Shown one piece after another: positions 23,619-43,000 of a DNA stretch of 64,000 bases; the first letter of the stretch is position 1, and each line of letters starts with the position of its first letter. The stretch comes from Brienomyrus brachyistius. Taxonomy: Eukaryota; Chordata; Actinopteri; Osteoglossiformes; Mormyridae. The notes under the pieces are model-generated. The model saw only the letters and a program-made list of their open reading frames with translations. It was not told where the DNA came from and searched no databases. The stretch is taken from contig NC_064555.1 in the NCBI RefSeq assembly GCF_023856365.1, forward strand, positions 13,667,754 to 13,731,753, given 5' to 3'. A program made the translations under genes and the position numbers.

Positions 23619-25728
23619 GAGGTAAGCCACCATCCATTGAGCCTACAGGAAAATGAAAGTGTAAGACGGTGCTCCAACTGTACCTGGTTGAAACGGGCAT
23701 TTGCCTGTATACGCTGTGGAGTTTGTGGTTTTCTTGGACTTTTCAATCGAGGTCAAAATATTCGCCCCTAATAGTAAAACCAGCGCCTTCAGGCTCCCCA
23801 TGTAATTAGTTGTGCCGGTATGTTAAACAGGGCAATCCATAGTTGACCTGTTATAGGCAGTGCGTGGAGGTAGACATAAATGTGTTTAAAACACGTCGAA
23901 AAGCAGCAGGACCTAAAAATCTTATCCAGAATAAAACTGCTAAATTAGATTTACGCATATATCATTCGTGATTATAAATGCATACTTATTAAGCAATCGC
24001 CAGGGCTTAAGGGTAAAAAACCTATATATTGTGTATTTTTTATAGATATAATTAAGGAGTAAACTTTATTTGTTTGGTATCTATGCCGCTTGGTAAACTC
24101 CTTGCTAAGATTTGCTATGCGTTAATTACTGATTTTCACTTGTCATTCTGTGCATTCTGTAAATATTGATAGATAAATGCTTCTCGTTGGTTAATAAACT
24201 GGTTAATTAATTAAGAATTACGAGCAGTGTGCAGTTTGTTCATATGGTGTATGGTTTTCGAATTATAAATAAAATTGTGACTAAATTAATGTACAATGGT
24301 TATAGTGTCGTGACTTAGTAGTTCTGATTAGCCGTATTCAACGTACGACATGAAACAATGTATCATTTTTAATGTTTTTTTTTTAAGACAACCAAGTGTT
24401 CCACATGGCGTTTGAGCCATTAACTGTCACGTGACTTGCTAGAGATAGAGGAAAGAAAGGACCACAACCTTCCACACTGTGGGCGAAATTGCAACCACTT
24501 AACTAAAAGGTCTAGACTCTTTAATAAGGTAGTGCATTACAAAGTATTACAGTGATGATCGCGCTTTCTCGCCACGGAGTCTAGGCGTCCTAGTGAGACA
24601 GTAACAATCTTGCCTGTAGTGTGGTTGACATGCAATCCTCGCCATCTCTCCCGTTGGGACATGTCATGAGGGTACCTTTGCCTGGCCATCTGCTGTGAGA
24701 ATTTTTCCTTGTCAAAAATAATGATAAATAATAATTCTTATTGCAGCTGGAATTAACATGAAAACCTACATGGTTTTCACCAAGAGATTTTTTTTCTTCA
24801 CAAATTTAGTTTTTGTAAGGTGCATTTTAAGTTCACTAAAACGTAATACTACGTATTACGTAAGCCTACATGTATTCCTACAAATGGCATTCATATGAAA
24901 TATGAGTTCTATATTAAAAAGAGTATTGTTGAATCATATCTATAACTTAGGGAACACGCATTTTCTTATTGTAAAACTTGAGGTAGTTTTATGAGTATTG
25001 ATGACTTACAGTGTTTTTGTATAAAATATAACTGCAAACTTTAAAAAGACCAAACGGTTTGCTTAAATGCATCAAGTTTTTCCAAGACCGCAAGAACAGT
25101 ATTGTGCAATAAAGTGTATACTTAGATAAATATTGACCAAAAGTGTATTTTTTTTTTTAATTTTGCAGTCCTAAAAAGCAAAGATAATGGCATTGGCACT
25201 GATTTTGCTACGTCCGTGTCAAATACAGCAGTCTTCTGAATGAATGGAACATCGCTCATCACCGATGGTGAAATTGCTCCATTTTTACAGTGATAAGTAG
25301 CAGGACAGGAATTACGACCTGTAGGCAAAGGCTTGACCACACGTGACTGGAAAAGCTCTTTCTGCCTTATCTTCTCCCCGTCCGCCCTCCCTGGGCCCGA
25401 TGGGCTGCGATCTGACGGTTCGCCCGAGGTCCTGTACTCCGCGCTGCGCTTCGAGCTGCGGTGGGAATGTAAATCGCTCTGCGAGTGTCCGATCTGGAGG
25501 GTGGGGGCTGGGGAGGATAGGGCAGGAGAGGGGAGGGGGCGCAGAGCGGTTGCTCTTGGGTCCTGTTGAGATGAAACACTCTCAGCTTCTCAGCCCGAAC
25601 AGAAGGGGCGGATATGGGGTCATCGGCATTGAGCCTCAGTGGGCGAGTGAAAGGACTACAACTTTCTCTCCCTCAGGCGGATGTTAGTTGCCGTTGCCTT
25701 TGCAAATTTCTAATCGAATATTTTCCAT

Positions 25729-25803
25729 CACTATAACCATGACGGGTATTACATGTAGGCTAATTAAACTTCAATGTGTGCTGTATGTCAATGGTGTTTT
25801 GCA
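25729..25803 (+). repeat. 75-bp segment repeated at 22,281 (copy 2)
   Basis: Second copy of the segment described at 22,281, 3.45 kb away in direct orientation and diverged by scattered substitutions without large gaps. Sequences outside the matched part are unrelated. Confidence 0.75.
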
Positions 25804-26359
25804 AATTTTGTAAAAAAAAATTATGAATAATGCATTTCCAGCATTCCCCAAATATACGGAAATGGAAATGACGGATGCACGTGTTTAATTTAAGAAGATA
25901 ACATAAAACATGCCCAGGACATGCGTAAGAGGAAAGGCATTTGATACAGGACAGTGTGTCTTGTTCCTTAAATGCAGCGTACAAAAGCCACATATGGGAT
26001 TAAATGTGCCTAAGACAGGGCACGATTCATGTTTCGATGTAAAAGTCGCGCCACTGTTTAGACAATATGCAATACTTTCATCTTAAGAAATGATAAAACT
26101 TACCGTTAGGCCTGTATTTTTCATGCAGTCGATAAAACATACGTTCTCTAATTACTGCGACAGTCTCCCTGCCCTCCAGAATTATGCTACTTAGAATAAT
26201 GACGCATTTCACGTCCACCTCAAGGTATTCCTTTGACATTGACGATTCTGTAAGACAAATTAGGCCTATGTCAATAATTTAAAGAATAATATAACATACG
26301 AAGTGCGTGTAAATAAATGAGATTAAACGAAAGAGCAATTAAACGTAGTTAAACATTAC

Positions 26360-26367
26360 TGACGTCA
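26360..26367. promoter_or_regulatory. Full CRE palindrome TGACGTCA
   Basis: Exact cAMP-response element consensus in gene-free DNA between onecutl and golph3l. The site is real as sequence; activity is unknown and a chance match is possible over this length. Confidence 0.3.
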
Positions 26368-28776
26368 TTACGAAATCAAAAAGACGTATTTGAAGTTGTT
26401 CGTTGAATTCCACAAATAGACTCCTAATTAGAGAAAGACTGTAATTATTAGGATTATTTGTACCAAATCTAAGTATTTGGTTAAAGGTTTCAGAAGTGCA
26501 AAGCACTTCGGGGTATATTACTACGTCTGCAGTATTGACCAAAAATTGCGAATGCAATGGCGCCACCTCGTGGTCATCAAAACTATACAGCGAAATCGTA
26601 CACTGTACTTATGTGCCCAAAGAGTGGTGATTTACAACGTTTTGATGGTTGCGGACTGGTCTATACGGCGAATCCATGTACGATTTCATAATTTAACAAG
26701 TTTAACAAATTCCATTTTTTGAAGCGAAAAAATCACCCTAACGTTGGGGGCTGTGAAAAATTGAAAATATATGCCTATAGTTTATTTTTGGAAATTAACC
26801 AACCCTTCCATAAAGCACGGTACCCCGTCCTGGTCGAAAACTGGCCACGGACCAGGGGTCAGGAATCCGACTGTAGAGGATTAACTAAGCCTCTAAACTA
26901 AGAGGAAAAAAGGTCTAAGTCTTGTGCTTGTCGTCTTTCTGGGATGGATCGCGAACCATCTCTTTCCGCAGGAATGATACCTCCCAGGCCTACTTGGGCT
27001 GCTCACACCACAAATGCAGGGAGGGACAATAGCCTGGAAAATGGCGGATTTAGGCTGCAGCCTGTCCAGCTGAGTCCCCATCTGGTCCCATTGTCATTCC
27101 TGTCCATATTGTCTTAACTGGCCTGAAAGCAATAGAATGAATAAATGAACCTCAATTTAACTGTAGAAAAGAGTCCATTGCTACAGTGAATTATTTAGCA
27201 CTCCTGCGTCTGACTCCTAGTTAAAATAATAAATGCATGCCAAATTAAATCACGAATCTACTTGCCCAATAGAAACCAGTAGTGGCTACCAGATCAGCAG
27301 TAAAATGTGTATGCTTAAGTACACCTTAAAATGTTAAAAACCATTCTTCCTCTGTTGTGTAACAGGTTATTTCAATTCATGACAGAACATAGAAAAGGAG
27401 TGTTGACTTTCAGGACATGTATAGTGATAAGAGTACTTGTGTGTTTGCTTTGAGCTCAATGGTTTTCTTCGACTATCATCGGAATTTCACTTTGGTGTGG
27501 CAGCTTCTCGGCCCAAATGACAGCTGTTGTGCCAGTTATTGTTCCAGACAGGCAGCCCACACCTTCAGACCTGCCCCAACGTCACTGTGCCAAATTCTCC
27601 ATGGGTCAGTGAGAGGAGCAGGAGTGGCCAGGCAGGTTCACGTGCACGTGGGTGGGTCACAGCCCTAAGTGCACGATGGAGTTCGATAACGACACGACTG
27701 AGGCCTGATTTAACGTCACACATGCCTGCATGCAAACGGAACCACGGCTGATATTAGAAACTCAGGGTGACACGTGACAGAGCTGTGGGCTGGGGCTGCG
27801 TGTCCGGGGGATTTGGGTCGGCTTAGCAGTGGATCAGCGAGGTCCTGGTTGTGTTTACTACAGGAAACGTGGAGCATGAACCAGGAGAAACTTCCCCACA
27901 CAACAAACTTTATTTAAAACTTAATTGTTCTGCTTTATTTCCCCTAAGCCAGAAAAGATAAAAGATCAGATATTTATCTATTAAAAGTGCTTGTTTTATT
28001 CCGAATCGTTAGTGGAAGGTTCATTTGCATTTGAGCTGCAGCCTGTTTCATATCTATCACGCTGGGGCACATGACTCATGGTCCACTGGGCGTGCACGGG
28101 TACACATGGGTACACATGAGCACCTCGTCCTCTCCCAAAGGCTGCCGCTCCCCTGCAGTACGACCACCTCTTTAATAAGACGATAAAAGCACAATAGGAT
28201 ATATTCCCGGCAGGGCGTGTTTACCTTGGCTCGGAGACAGACAGCAGACTTTGAAGCCCTTCCTGACAAAGGCAAGCCTGCCGGGCTCACAGATGCAAAT
28301 GAAGACAGACATGCGGATCTATAGGTATCTTTTGTCTTGACAGCCATCAAAACAGATCAGGCCGGAACTCTCATATATTCACCAAGGACCCTCCCCCCTC
28401 CACTTTTACGCCCACCTTCTCGGTCTCAAAGGATCAGTACACAAAAGGGGGTGGCGCCCAGCTTCGAAGGAACACGCCCACATTCACTAGCTCAGTGTTT
28501 GCACGGCAACTTCTCGGCAGTCGTAAAGGGCAGATGCTTCCCCCGGCACTCGCCAGCTGGAGTGGCGGCCAGCCCCTGTGAAGGCGGCACAATGGGTGGC
28601 ATTAGAGAGATGTACTGTAAAAATGGACCCAGGCCCGTGAAACTCAGTCAGAGGAGAGGCAGCAGGGTCTGTCTGGGGTACAGCTTCATGCAGGACCGAC
28701 CACGACGAGGTGGAAATATCAGCAATGGATTTTTACAGAACTAATACAAGTAAACAGTATCAACACACTGGGGTGG

Positions 28777-28950
28777 TGTTCAGTTCAATGAGCTGAGCCT
28801 TCGTGCCTATGACTGGAAGGCTGCCGGTTCAAATCCCAAGGTCAGAGGGCGATTTTGTCTCCAGGCCCTCACGTTCTCCAAGCATTGTCCGTCCCTGGTT
28901 TTGCAAAAAGGTACATTGCTTTGGATAAAAGTGTCTTCTAAACCAAACAG
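28777..28950 (+). mobile_element. tRNA-derived SINE, diverged
   Basis: Contains a pol III B-box-like GGTTCAAATCC (28826-28836) preceded by GTGCCTATGACTGGAAGG, and ends in GCTTTGGATAAAAGTGTC with TCTAAACC, the widespread fish SINE tail of the form GGATAAAAGCGTCTGCTAAA. The middle (normally a GGGCCCTTGAGCAAGGCCC segment) is eroded. No target duplication was identified. Confidence 0.65.
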
Positions 28951-29467
28951 TGTGAAAGCAAAAGAGGGGAATGATGCGGAAATCCAAAAGGACGCAAAAA
29001 AAAAAACAATGGGCAGACATCACTACACCCTCTGATGAGGAGCGTTGGCGGTTTTTCCCTCACGGTGTCACTATATCGAATGAACCTGCAGCCGGGGTCT
29101 GGTATATTTTACTGGCAGAGATTAATAAAAGCATCGATGATTTACAAATGGAGCTTCAACTGATCTGCGCAAAGCGAGGAGCCGTCCATAAATAGACCGT
29201 CTGCGGGCGTCTAATTACGGAGACTCTGGCCCTGCATCCACGGACACCAGACAAACGGCAGCGAGGGTCCTCTGGCGACCAAACACAGGGGGAACCAGGA
29301 CCATCAGACCCGAAGCAGCAGGGAGAACAAGGTAGAATCAACAGAACAAAATTACATGCAGCACATGGCTGACACGCTTATTGCGTTCCACAGCCGCCCT
29401 GGGTATTATTTTGCATCCGGAAGCAGGATGTTTTACTAAAAGCAGCCCTGGAGTAGCCAGGAAGGTC

Positions 29468-29490
29468 CAGGTGGTCTTAAAGACCACCTG
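29468..29490. other. 23-bp palindrome with E-box arms
   Basis: Arms CAGGTGGTCTT and AAGACCACCTG are exact reverse complements around a single A. Each arm starts with the E2-box CAGGTG/CACCTG bound by ZEB/Snail-type factors. Shorter echoes of CCCTGG and CCAGG flank it. It lies about 1.1 kb past the golph3l stop codon, outside any identified exon. Confidence 0.7.
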
Positions 29491-30258
29491 CAATAGCCCT
29501 GGTTGGTCTACTTTCTCTTTTTTTTCTCCCTTTACCACTGTGCAGTTTGAGCTCTGATTGCCGGACGTCCTCATAGACTCATGCTCACCAGCTCTCCGTT
29601 ACTCCGCCCATCTGTACGTGTAAAGTAAAGCGCCCTTTACGCATGTGGCGTGTCACACGAGCAGGAGATGACAGACAGGTAACATCATGCGAACCTCCTT
29701 TGCTTTAATAAAGACCGAATCAACTCCAAAACAAAAAAAGGTATGTTGTCCACAAGTGCTGTAAAAAACACTTTCGATTTGTGAAAAAAAAAACGAAAAA
29801 AAGGCTTTATATCTCACTAAAAACATTATATCATCTTAAATAATTATGAGCACTAAATGATAGAAAAACATCTGATATTATACCCAATATTTCAATATAT
29901 ACATTTTCTAAAAATAGAATCATTCAAGATCTAATTTGTTATAAAACATGGACAGTCAGACATTTAAATCATTCAATATTAAAATTTTCTATAATGTACT
30001 GCAGGCTTAAATAGTTCGACAGATTAGAAACAAATAAACATAAAACGATACCTGGATTTTAAATAGGTTTTGCTCCTCTAGTCAGAGAAAAACATCTTCT
30101 CATTCACAACTGAGCACATATTCCCATACCATTCACCCATATCTAATAAACCGAAAAGTTAACTGCTCCTCAACCCTTAAGCGGAACTGGACAGGAGCCA
30201 GTCAACAGGAGAGTGAGTTACACCGGTAAAAGTCGGTAAAGCAGAGATTCGCACTGAT

Positions 30259-30264
30259 TTTATT
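30259..30264 (-). terminator. golph3l: Candidate golph3l polyadenylation signal
   Basis: AATAAA on the minus strand, about 340 bp past the golph3l stop codon and the first canonical hexamer I noticed in that direction. A TAATAAAG-like site further on (near 29,706) would give a longer 3' UTR. Usage cannot be judged from sequence alone. Confidence 0.35.
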
Positions 30265-30549
30265 GCATTTTAATGGGGCAGAATGGTCAGACAGTCAGGT
30301 AACTACATTCCTGCACAGTCTGGCTGACATCCAGAGAATGGAGAGTGAGACAGGGGGTTCAAAGCAGAAAGCAGCTCAACAAGTAGCTCATTATGAGACC
30401 AATGAGCTCATTTCTGATACTGAACTATGACACTTCTTTTAGGAAACAAAAATAAGACTTCATAAGGCCCATTAAAGGAGTCCACCTTCCCGTCTCACTG
30501 CTCCTAGATACTTGATACTTGAGCCAGCTCAAAGTGGGTGTCAGATACC

Positions 30550-30571
30550 GGGGGGGGGGGGGGGGGGGGGG
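30550..30571. repeat. Poly(G) run in golph3l 3' UTR
   Basis: 22 G on the plus strand, that is 22 C in the golph3l transcript, only about 30 nt after its stop codon. A second G run of 15 lies at 31088-31102, just inside the last intron. Length is likely to be polymorphic or mis-assembled. Confidence 0.85.
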
Positions 30572-30601
30572 CGAGCTGGGAACCTGGCCCAGCGCCCCAC
30601 C

Positions 30602-37454
<6,853 letters not shown>

Positions 37455-37779
37455 TCATAAGGTCCTAAAACGTGGAATAAAATGAAACGGGAGTTGCTTA
37501 TTCTGTTACAACTGCATCATATAAAGCAAGGAGGCCCCGTCATCTCCTGTGATACTGAGTCGATATTTACGGCTGTCGGTAGATTTTAAAAATAGATTTT
37601 CTTTTTAAGATTTTGGCTACCCTCGTTTATGCCTACTAGGTTAATTATCCTAGTTAGCTGAGCTGAATCTGTTTAGCCTCGAGCAAAAGGAGATTAAGGG
37701 GGACACGATTCAGGTATAAAAGTTTCCAACAGGTCTCGATGCTGTTCAGACAAATGGCTATTTCAATATTAGTTTAAAT

Positions 37780-38034
37780 ACTAGAACTCGTGGCCATAGG
37801 TAGAAATTAACCGGAGAACATTTTTAACTGAATTTGAGAAAACACTTCTTTACACAGCGTGTAGTTAGAGTATGGAATAGTCTTCGTGCTAGTGTAGCGC
37901 AAGCTAAAACCCTGGGTTCCTTTAAATCAGAACTAGATAAGATTTTAACAACTCTGAGCTATTAGTTAAGTTCTCCCCAAACGAGCTTGATGGGCTAAAT
38001 GGCCTCTTCTCGTTTGTAAATTTCTTATGTTTTT
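37780..38034 (+). mobile_element. LINE-derived fragment
   Basis: Contains GAACTCGTGGCCATAGGTAG, TTCTTTACACAGCG, TATGGAATAGTCTTC, then ATGGGCTAAATGGCCTCTTC and CGTTTGTAAATTTCTTATGT. This string of phrases is the well-known 3' portion of a fish LINE family whose frame reads DGLNGLFSFVNFLCF-like residues. It carries frame disruptions and no full reverse transcriptase. It lies between the golph3l first coding exon and its likely 5' UTR exon. Confidence 0.65.
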
Positions 38035-38618
38035 ATTAGTGGCATGTTACAAGTTAACCCGGTTAGCAAGACTCACGTATACTGTGAGGAATGCACAGGT
38101 AAGTTAAAGGAAGGAGAACAAAACCAGCGAAGATAATCGCTGGAGATTTCAAAAGACTCTCAAAATAAGTTACGTTTTCCTGGACAAACTGGCTAATACT
38201 TGACAACTAGACTGTCGTGAGTTATGACCTTATATTTACCCAGAAATAAATTGCTGAAAAAGCTCAACTAAGTCAAAATGTGGACAGTACCTGCCCCACA
38301 AATTTATCTATAAGGAATCTGACCGGTTAAACGATAATTAGCTTAGCTATCTCTGCTTACAATTTCCTCGTCAGTAAAAATACACACACAGACAAGTATC
38401 GAAGCATCTTACTCACTGTCAGTATGCTTGCCACCGGTTTTATATACAGATCTTCGATCAGTTAGTTTAGTTATATTTTTAATGTTTTCCCCTTTTGCTA
38501 AAAAGCTCAAAATACATTTAGCTAAACACTTCCTATAGTTGTAAAGCCTATCCGGCTAGGCGAAGTAAATGCAAAGTAAATACAAAACTTCCTGTTAATA
38601 ACAACCAAACTTGGTTAC

Positions 38619-38720
38619 CTTTTGTGGACTCGCCCTCTTAGAAAAATGACCAATTAAAGCGGTGCATGTCAAAATTCACCAATGACCTAAATAGACCGAC
38701 AGAAGCCCCGCCCACCGTTT
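38619..38720 (-). other. golph3l: Probable golph3l 5' UTR exon
   Basis: A minus-strand donor ACAAAAG/GTAACC ends at 38619 and would splice to the acceptor just before the golph3l ATG (1.35 kb intron). Upstream on the gene strand are a GC box (CCCCGCCC on plus, 38706-38713) and CCAAT-type sequences (ACCAAT on plus near 38,650 and 38,680). The 5' limit is a guess. Transcript evidence would be needed to confirm it. Confidence 0.4.
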
Positions 38721-39973
38721 CTTTGGAGCTTTGGCTGAAAGGCTAAAACTAATCTGGTAACTTGTGGGTTTCAGTTTAACTGTTTTATTTTTTCTCCCTC
38801 GGGAACGTGGGCTACTTTCCCAACATGATCAGACACTGATGTTAGAGCCAGGCTCATAACTTAAGATTGTAGGTAATTAACTGAATAACCATTGTTAGTG
38901 CGTCTCATTTTATCATGCATTTCTCAGCAGTTGTCAAATATATTACCAACCACACCAAAACTAGCATACGTTCACTGAGTTTGCTGAACTGGTCATTCGC
39001 ATTGAAATCTGGCCCAATATGTGTGTTACGGGATCGCCAAGGCGGTGGCTTTCTGAAAATGTAAATACGTACGGTAAATTCATCTCCCAAGGTCTCATTG
39101 ATATCTCATTGAGCTTATCGTGCGTAGAAGGTTGAACACATTTATGTTTTTCTCAAAAATGTGACACTGATATAAGGACATGTAATAAAGTATCACAACA
39201 TAAGTCATTAATCAAAAGTAAATATTAAATACGTTATTGGCTCCCAAAGCCTTACTGAATATTTTACAGTATTTACAAATTGTGACAGCGACGCTTTTCG
39301 GGAAACCCAGTAAATGTGTTTTCTAATTATTTAGTTTTATCTGTACAACTAGTTTTCAACAAGCACATTAACAAATATTTATCGAAGGTGTAGCTCTGAA
39401 CAAAATTTATTTTATTTTTTCAATCCGATTGTCCATTTGCAGTGTTTTTTAGCAATAATAAGAATTATTAATATAATCATAATGATAAATATTATTGTAA
39501 CACACCGAATTTCACACACGAAGTTTTTGATTTGCGCTTCAATACTTTCGATTCTATTTTTAAGTCCTTTGGTTATAATATAGAAAATTGGATGTGCATC
39601 GATAATGCATTTATATTACCATTGATTGATAAGGAAATGCGTGTTTTTTTAAATTTAGTGAAATTCTGTAACTTTTATAGCTTGCAGAAATAAACAGTTA
39701 CTTCAAGCTGTCATTAAATGCGACAGCTTTTGCTGGTCGCTAATTGGTTTTCTTTTAACCGTGTTCATAGATTCTCTTTTACTATTGGTGACTGTATCTG
39801 TCTTTCACAGCTGATGGTCCCGCACGATGATGTCACCAGTGATATTCGCCATTTTCAACGGAATAGTCAACACATACAGAAGCGGAGTAGGTGTGTAGAC
39901 AGGGCTGATTACATAAAGCCCCCTCCTCCTTTTAGACGAGGAAAGGCGTTCTGTTGCTGGCTACGGTGTGAAC
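38720..39973. promoter_or_regulatory. Head-to-head golph3l/ensa intergenic promoter region
   Basis: About 1.25 kb between the divergent genes. Near ensa there are two inverted CCAAT boxes (ATTGG at 39743-39747 and 39784-39788) and a CRE-like TGATGTCA (39828-39835), about 140-230 bp before the ensa ATG. Near golph3l there is the GC box noted for its 5' UTR exon. The middle is AT-rich. No TATA box is evident for either gene, as usual for housekeeping promoters. Confidence 0.45.
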
Positions 39974-40030
39974 ATGTCATCCGAAATTGAAGAGTCTGAA
40001 GCTCAGGTGGAGTCTGGTGAGGAGAAACAG
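39974..40030 (+). CDS. ensa: ensa exon 1 (coding part)
   Basis: ATG at 39974, 19 codons encoding [19 protein letters not shown], ending CAG/GTAGGT. It is short and divergent in its first residues but ends in the GEEKQ shared with human ENSA (MSQKQEEENPAEETGEEKQ), which supports this start. Confidence 0.93.
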
Positions 40031-43000
40031 GTAGGTTAATTTTCTGCAGTCAGTAGCCAACTTAATAACGCAGGTACCTAGTCTCTCTGTTGCGCTCGAT
40101 AGTTTCATCATCTGTGTGAGCTAAATTATTGTATGTGTTTTCTGTATGCTAATATTGCGATTCCTGTCATACAAAATGTAACAAAAACTAAGTATGTAAT
40201 TAATAAAATTCGAAAGTCGTGCCCACCTCCCTATTTTTCTACGCTGAAGAGCCACGGAAGTTCCGCCTCCGCCCACAGCTTATCTTCACTCCCATTGGCT
40301 TCTGAACTAAGCAGTCAATTCGGTCGTGTGCGCCATTGGTTAGGGTTTAGCTTTATTGCTGTTGCAAAGTTATTTTCCGGTTGGACGGAAGGAGAAAATA
40401 ACTTAACATGGGTTAATAAAGTGAAATTACAACTTTGATATTTATGTTCCTTTTGGTTTTGTGTTGATTTTGGACAACTATATCCATTTATCTAATTAAC
40501 TGCCTTGCAAGCCAGCTGTGCTACCATGATGTTATGCTAGCTAATCACGTCGGTCGCTGCTGGTTGAATTATTAACAATATACAGGAATGCTGGTAAGAT
40601 GGAATAACCAACCGCGAAGTGCTCATGTATGTCACGAGGCCATTATTAAATTAAGCGTTTTTAGGCGTGCTGTGGTAATTGGTTTCTAGTACTTTCTTAA
40701 TGTTTTAACACATTGGGAAATGCAGTTCAATTAGGAGATATTTAACCTAGTCCACCCAGCCCCCGCGCTGATGAAAAGCTCCCTTTCCAAGGTTAAACGA
40801 AATCACGTTAGCTGATAAGGCTAATAATATACACCCACCAGGTTACCGTAATGTACATCATGCATTGCAGATGATTTGCTTTGAATTACATTATTGTAGT
40901 GAATTAGGCATATGGACCAAAATATTTGCCTTTTAATTCTATATTGATTATTATGTTAAATTAAATTAATTGAGGCTCTCTTGGCATTGCTCTTTGGAGA
41001 AGTGATACATCACGTATACATAACATGCATATTTATACTGCTTCTTGTGAATTGCTCCTCATTTTTTCCAAAGATTTCATGAAGCAATCTTGATATCTAC
41101 TTTTTTAGGCTGCCAAAGTAAGAAAGACTTGGTGCCACTGAGATGAACTCAATTTTGCAGCTGCTACCCTCCAGGGGAGCTTTATTTTAGGACCCTGACA
41201 CTTTTCTAGTTTCTCAGCCAGTTCTTTTTACCTCTACTCAGAATGCAGATGTCTTTAGATGACTTTGGCCTGGAGTACGGGGGATAACAATGCTCAGCAT
41301 TAATTTCAGCCTTCGAGAGCAGCTAAAGGTTACCTCCTTTGTTGCTGGCTAGAAAGACCTCATGAAGGAGGACAGAGTTGCATAGATTTAGGTCACATCT
41401 TTTGTGACCTATAAACAGGTTTTTGTGTAAATGTCCCACCTTTTTTTTTTGGTTGCTTTTGGGGGGGAGTGCAGCATTTGTGGTATTTCAGGATGTGAGT
41501 TAGCCCTTCTGGTCTAATGGCTCACATAATTGACGGTGTCTGGACAATAAGATACAGAAGTGGCAGGCCTGCTGATTTGAATTGGTTTGTGCCTGCTATG
41601 AATTCTCCAGTTAGGCTTTGTGGGAAGGTGGGTGTAGTGCAGGCTTATGCACTTACTGGCTTTCTGATTCCTAATGTAACTGGCAAGTTGGGGTGTTCTT
41701 CAGTTATACACTGAGCTTACATACACGTTACTCTGTTGGCTTCCAACGCAAGTTAATGTGGCTGGACACAGTAGATCAGTGTTTGTCAACCCAGTTCTCG
41801 TGGACCCCCAGACAGTCCAGTTTTTTCCTTCCAACACACCTGTACCAGGTACTTAGTGTTCTTGATTGTTTGCTGCAGGTGTTCTGGGAGTTGCTGTGGA
41901 CTGTAAGGGGGTTCCAATGCAATGTACATAGATAGTGTTGGCTACCAAAATGTATTGCAGTTAAAACCACCAGACATGCAGCTGGTACTTAAAACATAGT
42001 GTGTCAATTCTGTTGTAAAATGTACAGTTTCCTTCTTGATGCAGCCCATTAATTTTTTTTGTCTACTAGCCTTTCTGGCCTTATGCTGCTTTTGGGTCAG
42101 GGTCGCACTGCATAATGAATGAATTGTAAAACCTTACCAAACAAGATTAATATATTAGGGAAGCTTTCTTTTAGAGGCATGTGAACTGATTATGTCAGTA
42201 TATTTTAACATACATTAAAACCTGGTTAAGGCCCTTTTCTATACTGCCTAAACTGTAACACATGTCCCTCTGCAGTGGGGAGTTGTAGTAATTTACAGGC
42301 TATCAACACTGGGAAAAAATCTCTGGACTTTGTCCCAGTATTGAAAATAGTGAAGTATTAACATCTACCATAAATCTTAAGAGCTGATTAGTTATGAAAG
42401 GGAGGGCGTGTGTGGACATCTGTAAGATGGGTACTTCCTGGTTTGTCACCGTGAGCCGGCCAAGGTGACAAATGAGCTTCCATGGTAAAGCCGCTTCATG
42501 TTCCTGGTTCTCTAGTTACTTTTTCAGCTAATGAGATCCTGGATCCAGCTGTCTGCTCAGAGAGATCCAGTCATGGCATTTGGTTTGGGCCGAGTTTGCC
42601 AGGGCAGCTTCTAGAACCTGTCCCACTCTGTCCTATTTTTGTCCGTTTAAGTTTGTATTGTTCTTCAGTCAGTCAGTGTGTGTCTGGCATTGAGCTAAAA
42701 TTGCTTTGATGCCTTATTTTATTTGCAATTTAATGCAGCTGGACATGCAAGAAATTACACTTTTTATTGGACAGTGGGTGGGTCAGCCTCCAGACTAGAC
42801 CTTTCTGTTGGCACTATTGATATTTGTAGTTCTGAACAAGAAGAAATACAGGGTGCATACACTGCTGTGTAAATCACTGAAATGCTGCTTAATATCATCG
42901 ACTGAGTGATGATCGTAATGTTAAGCCCATACAGTGAGATTTCTCTGAGTAGATGTTGGTTGGCTCCAAGCCCTTCCTGTTCAGCTCATAACTGTGATAC

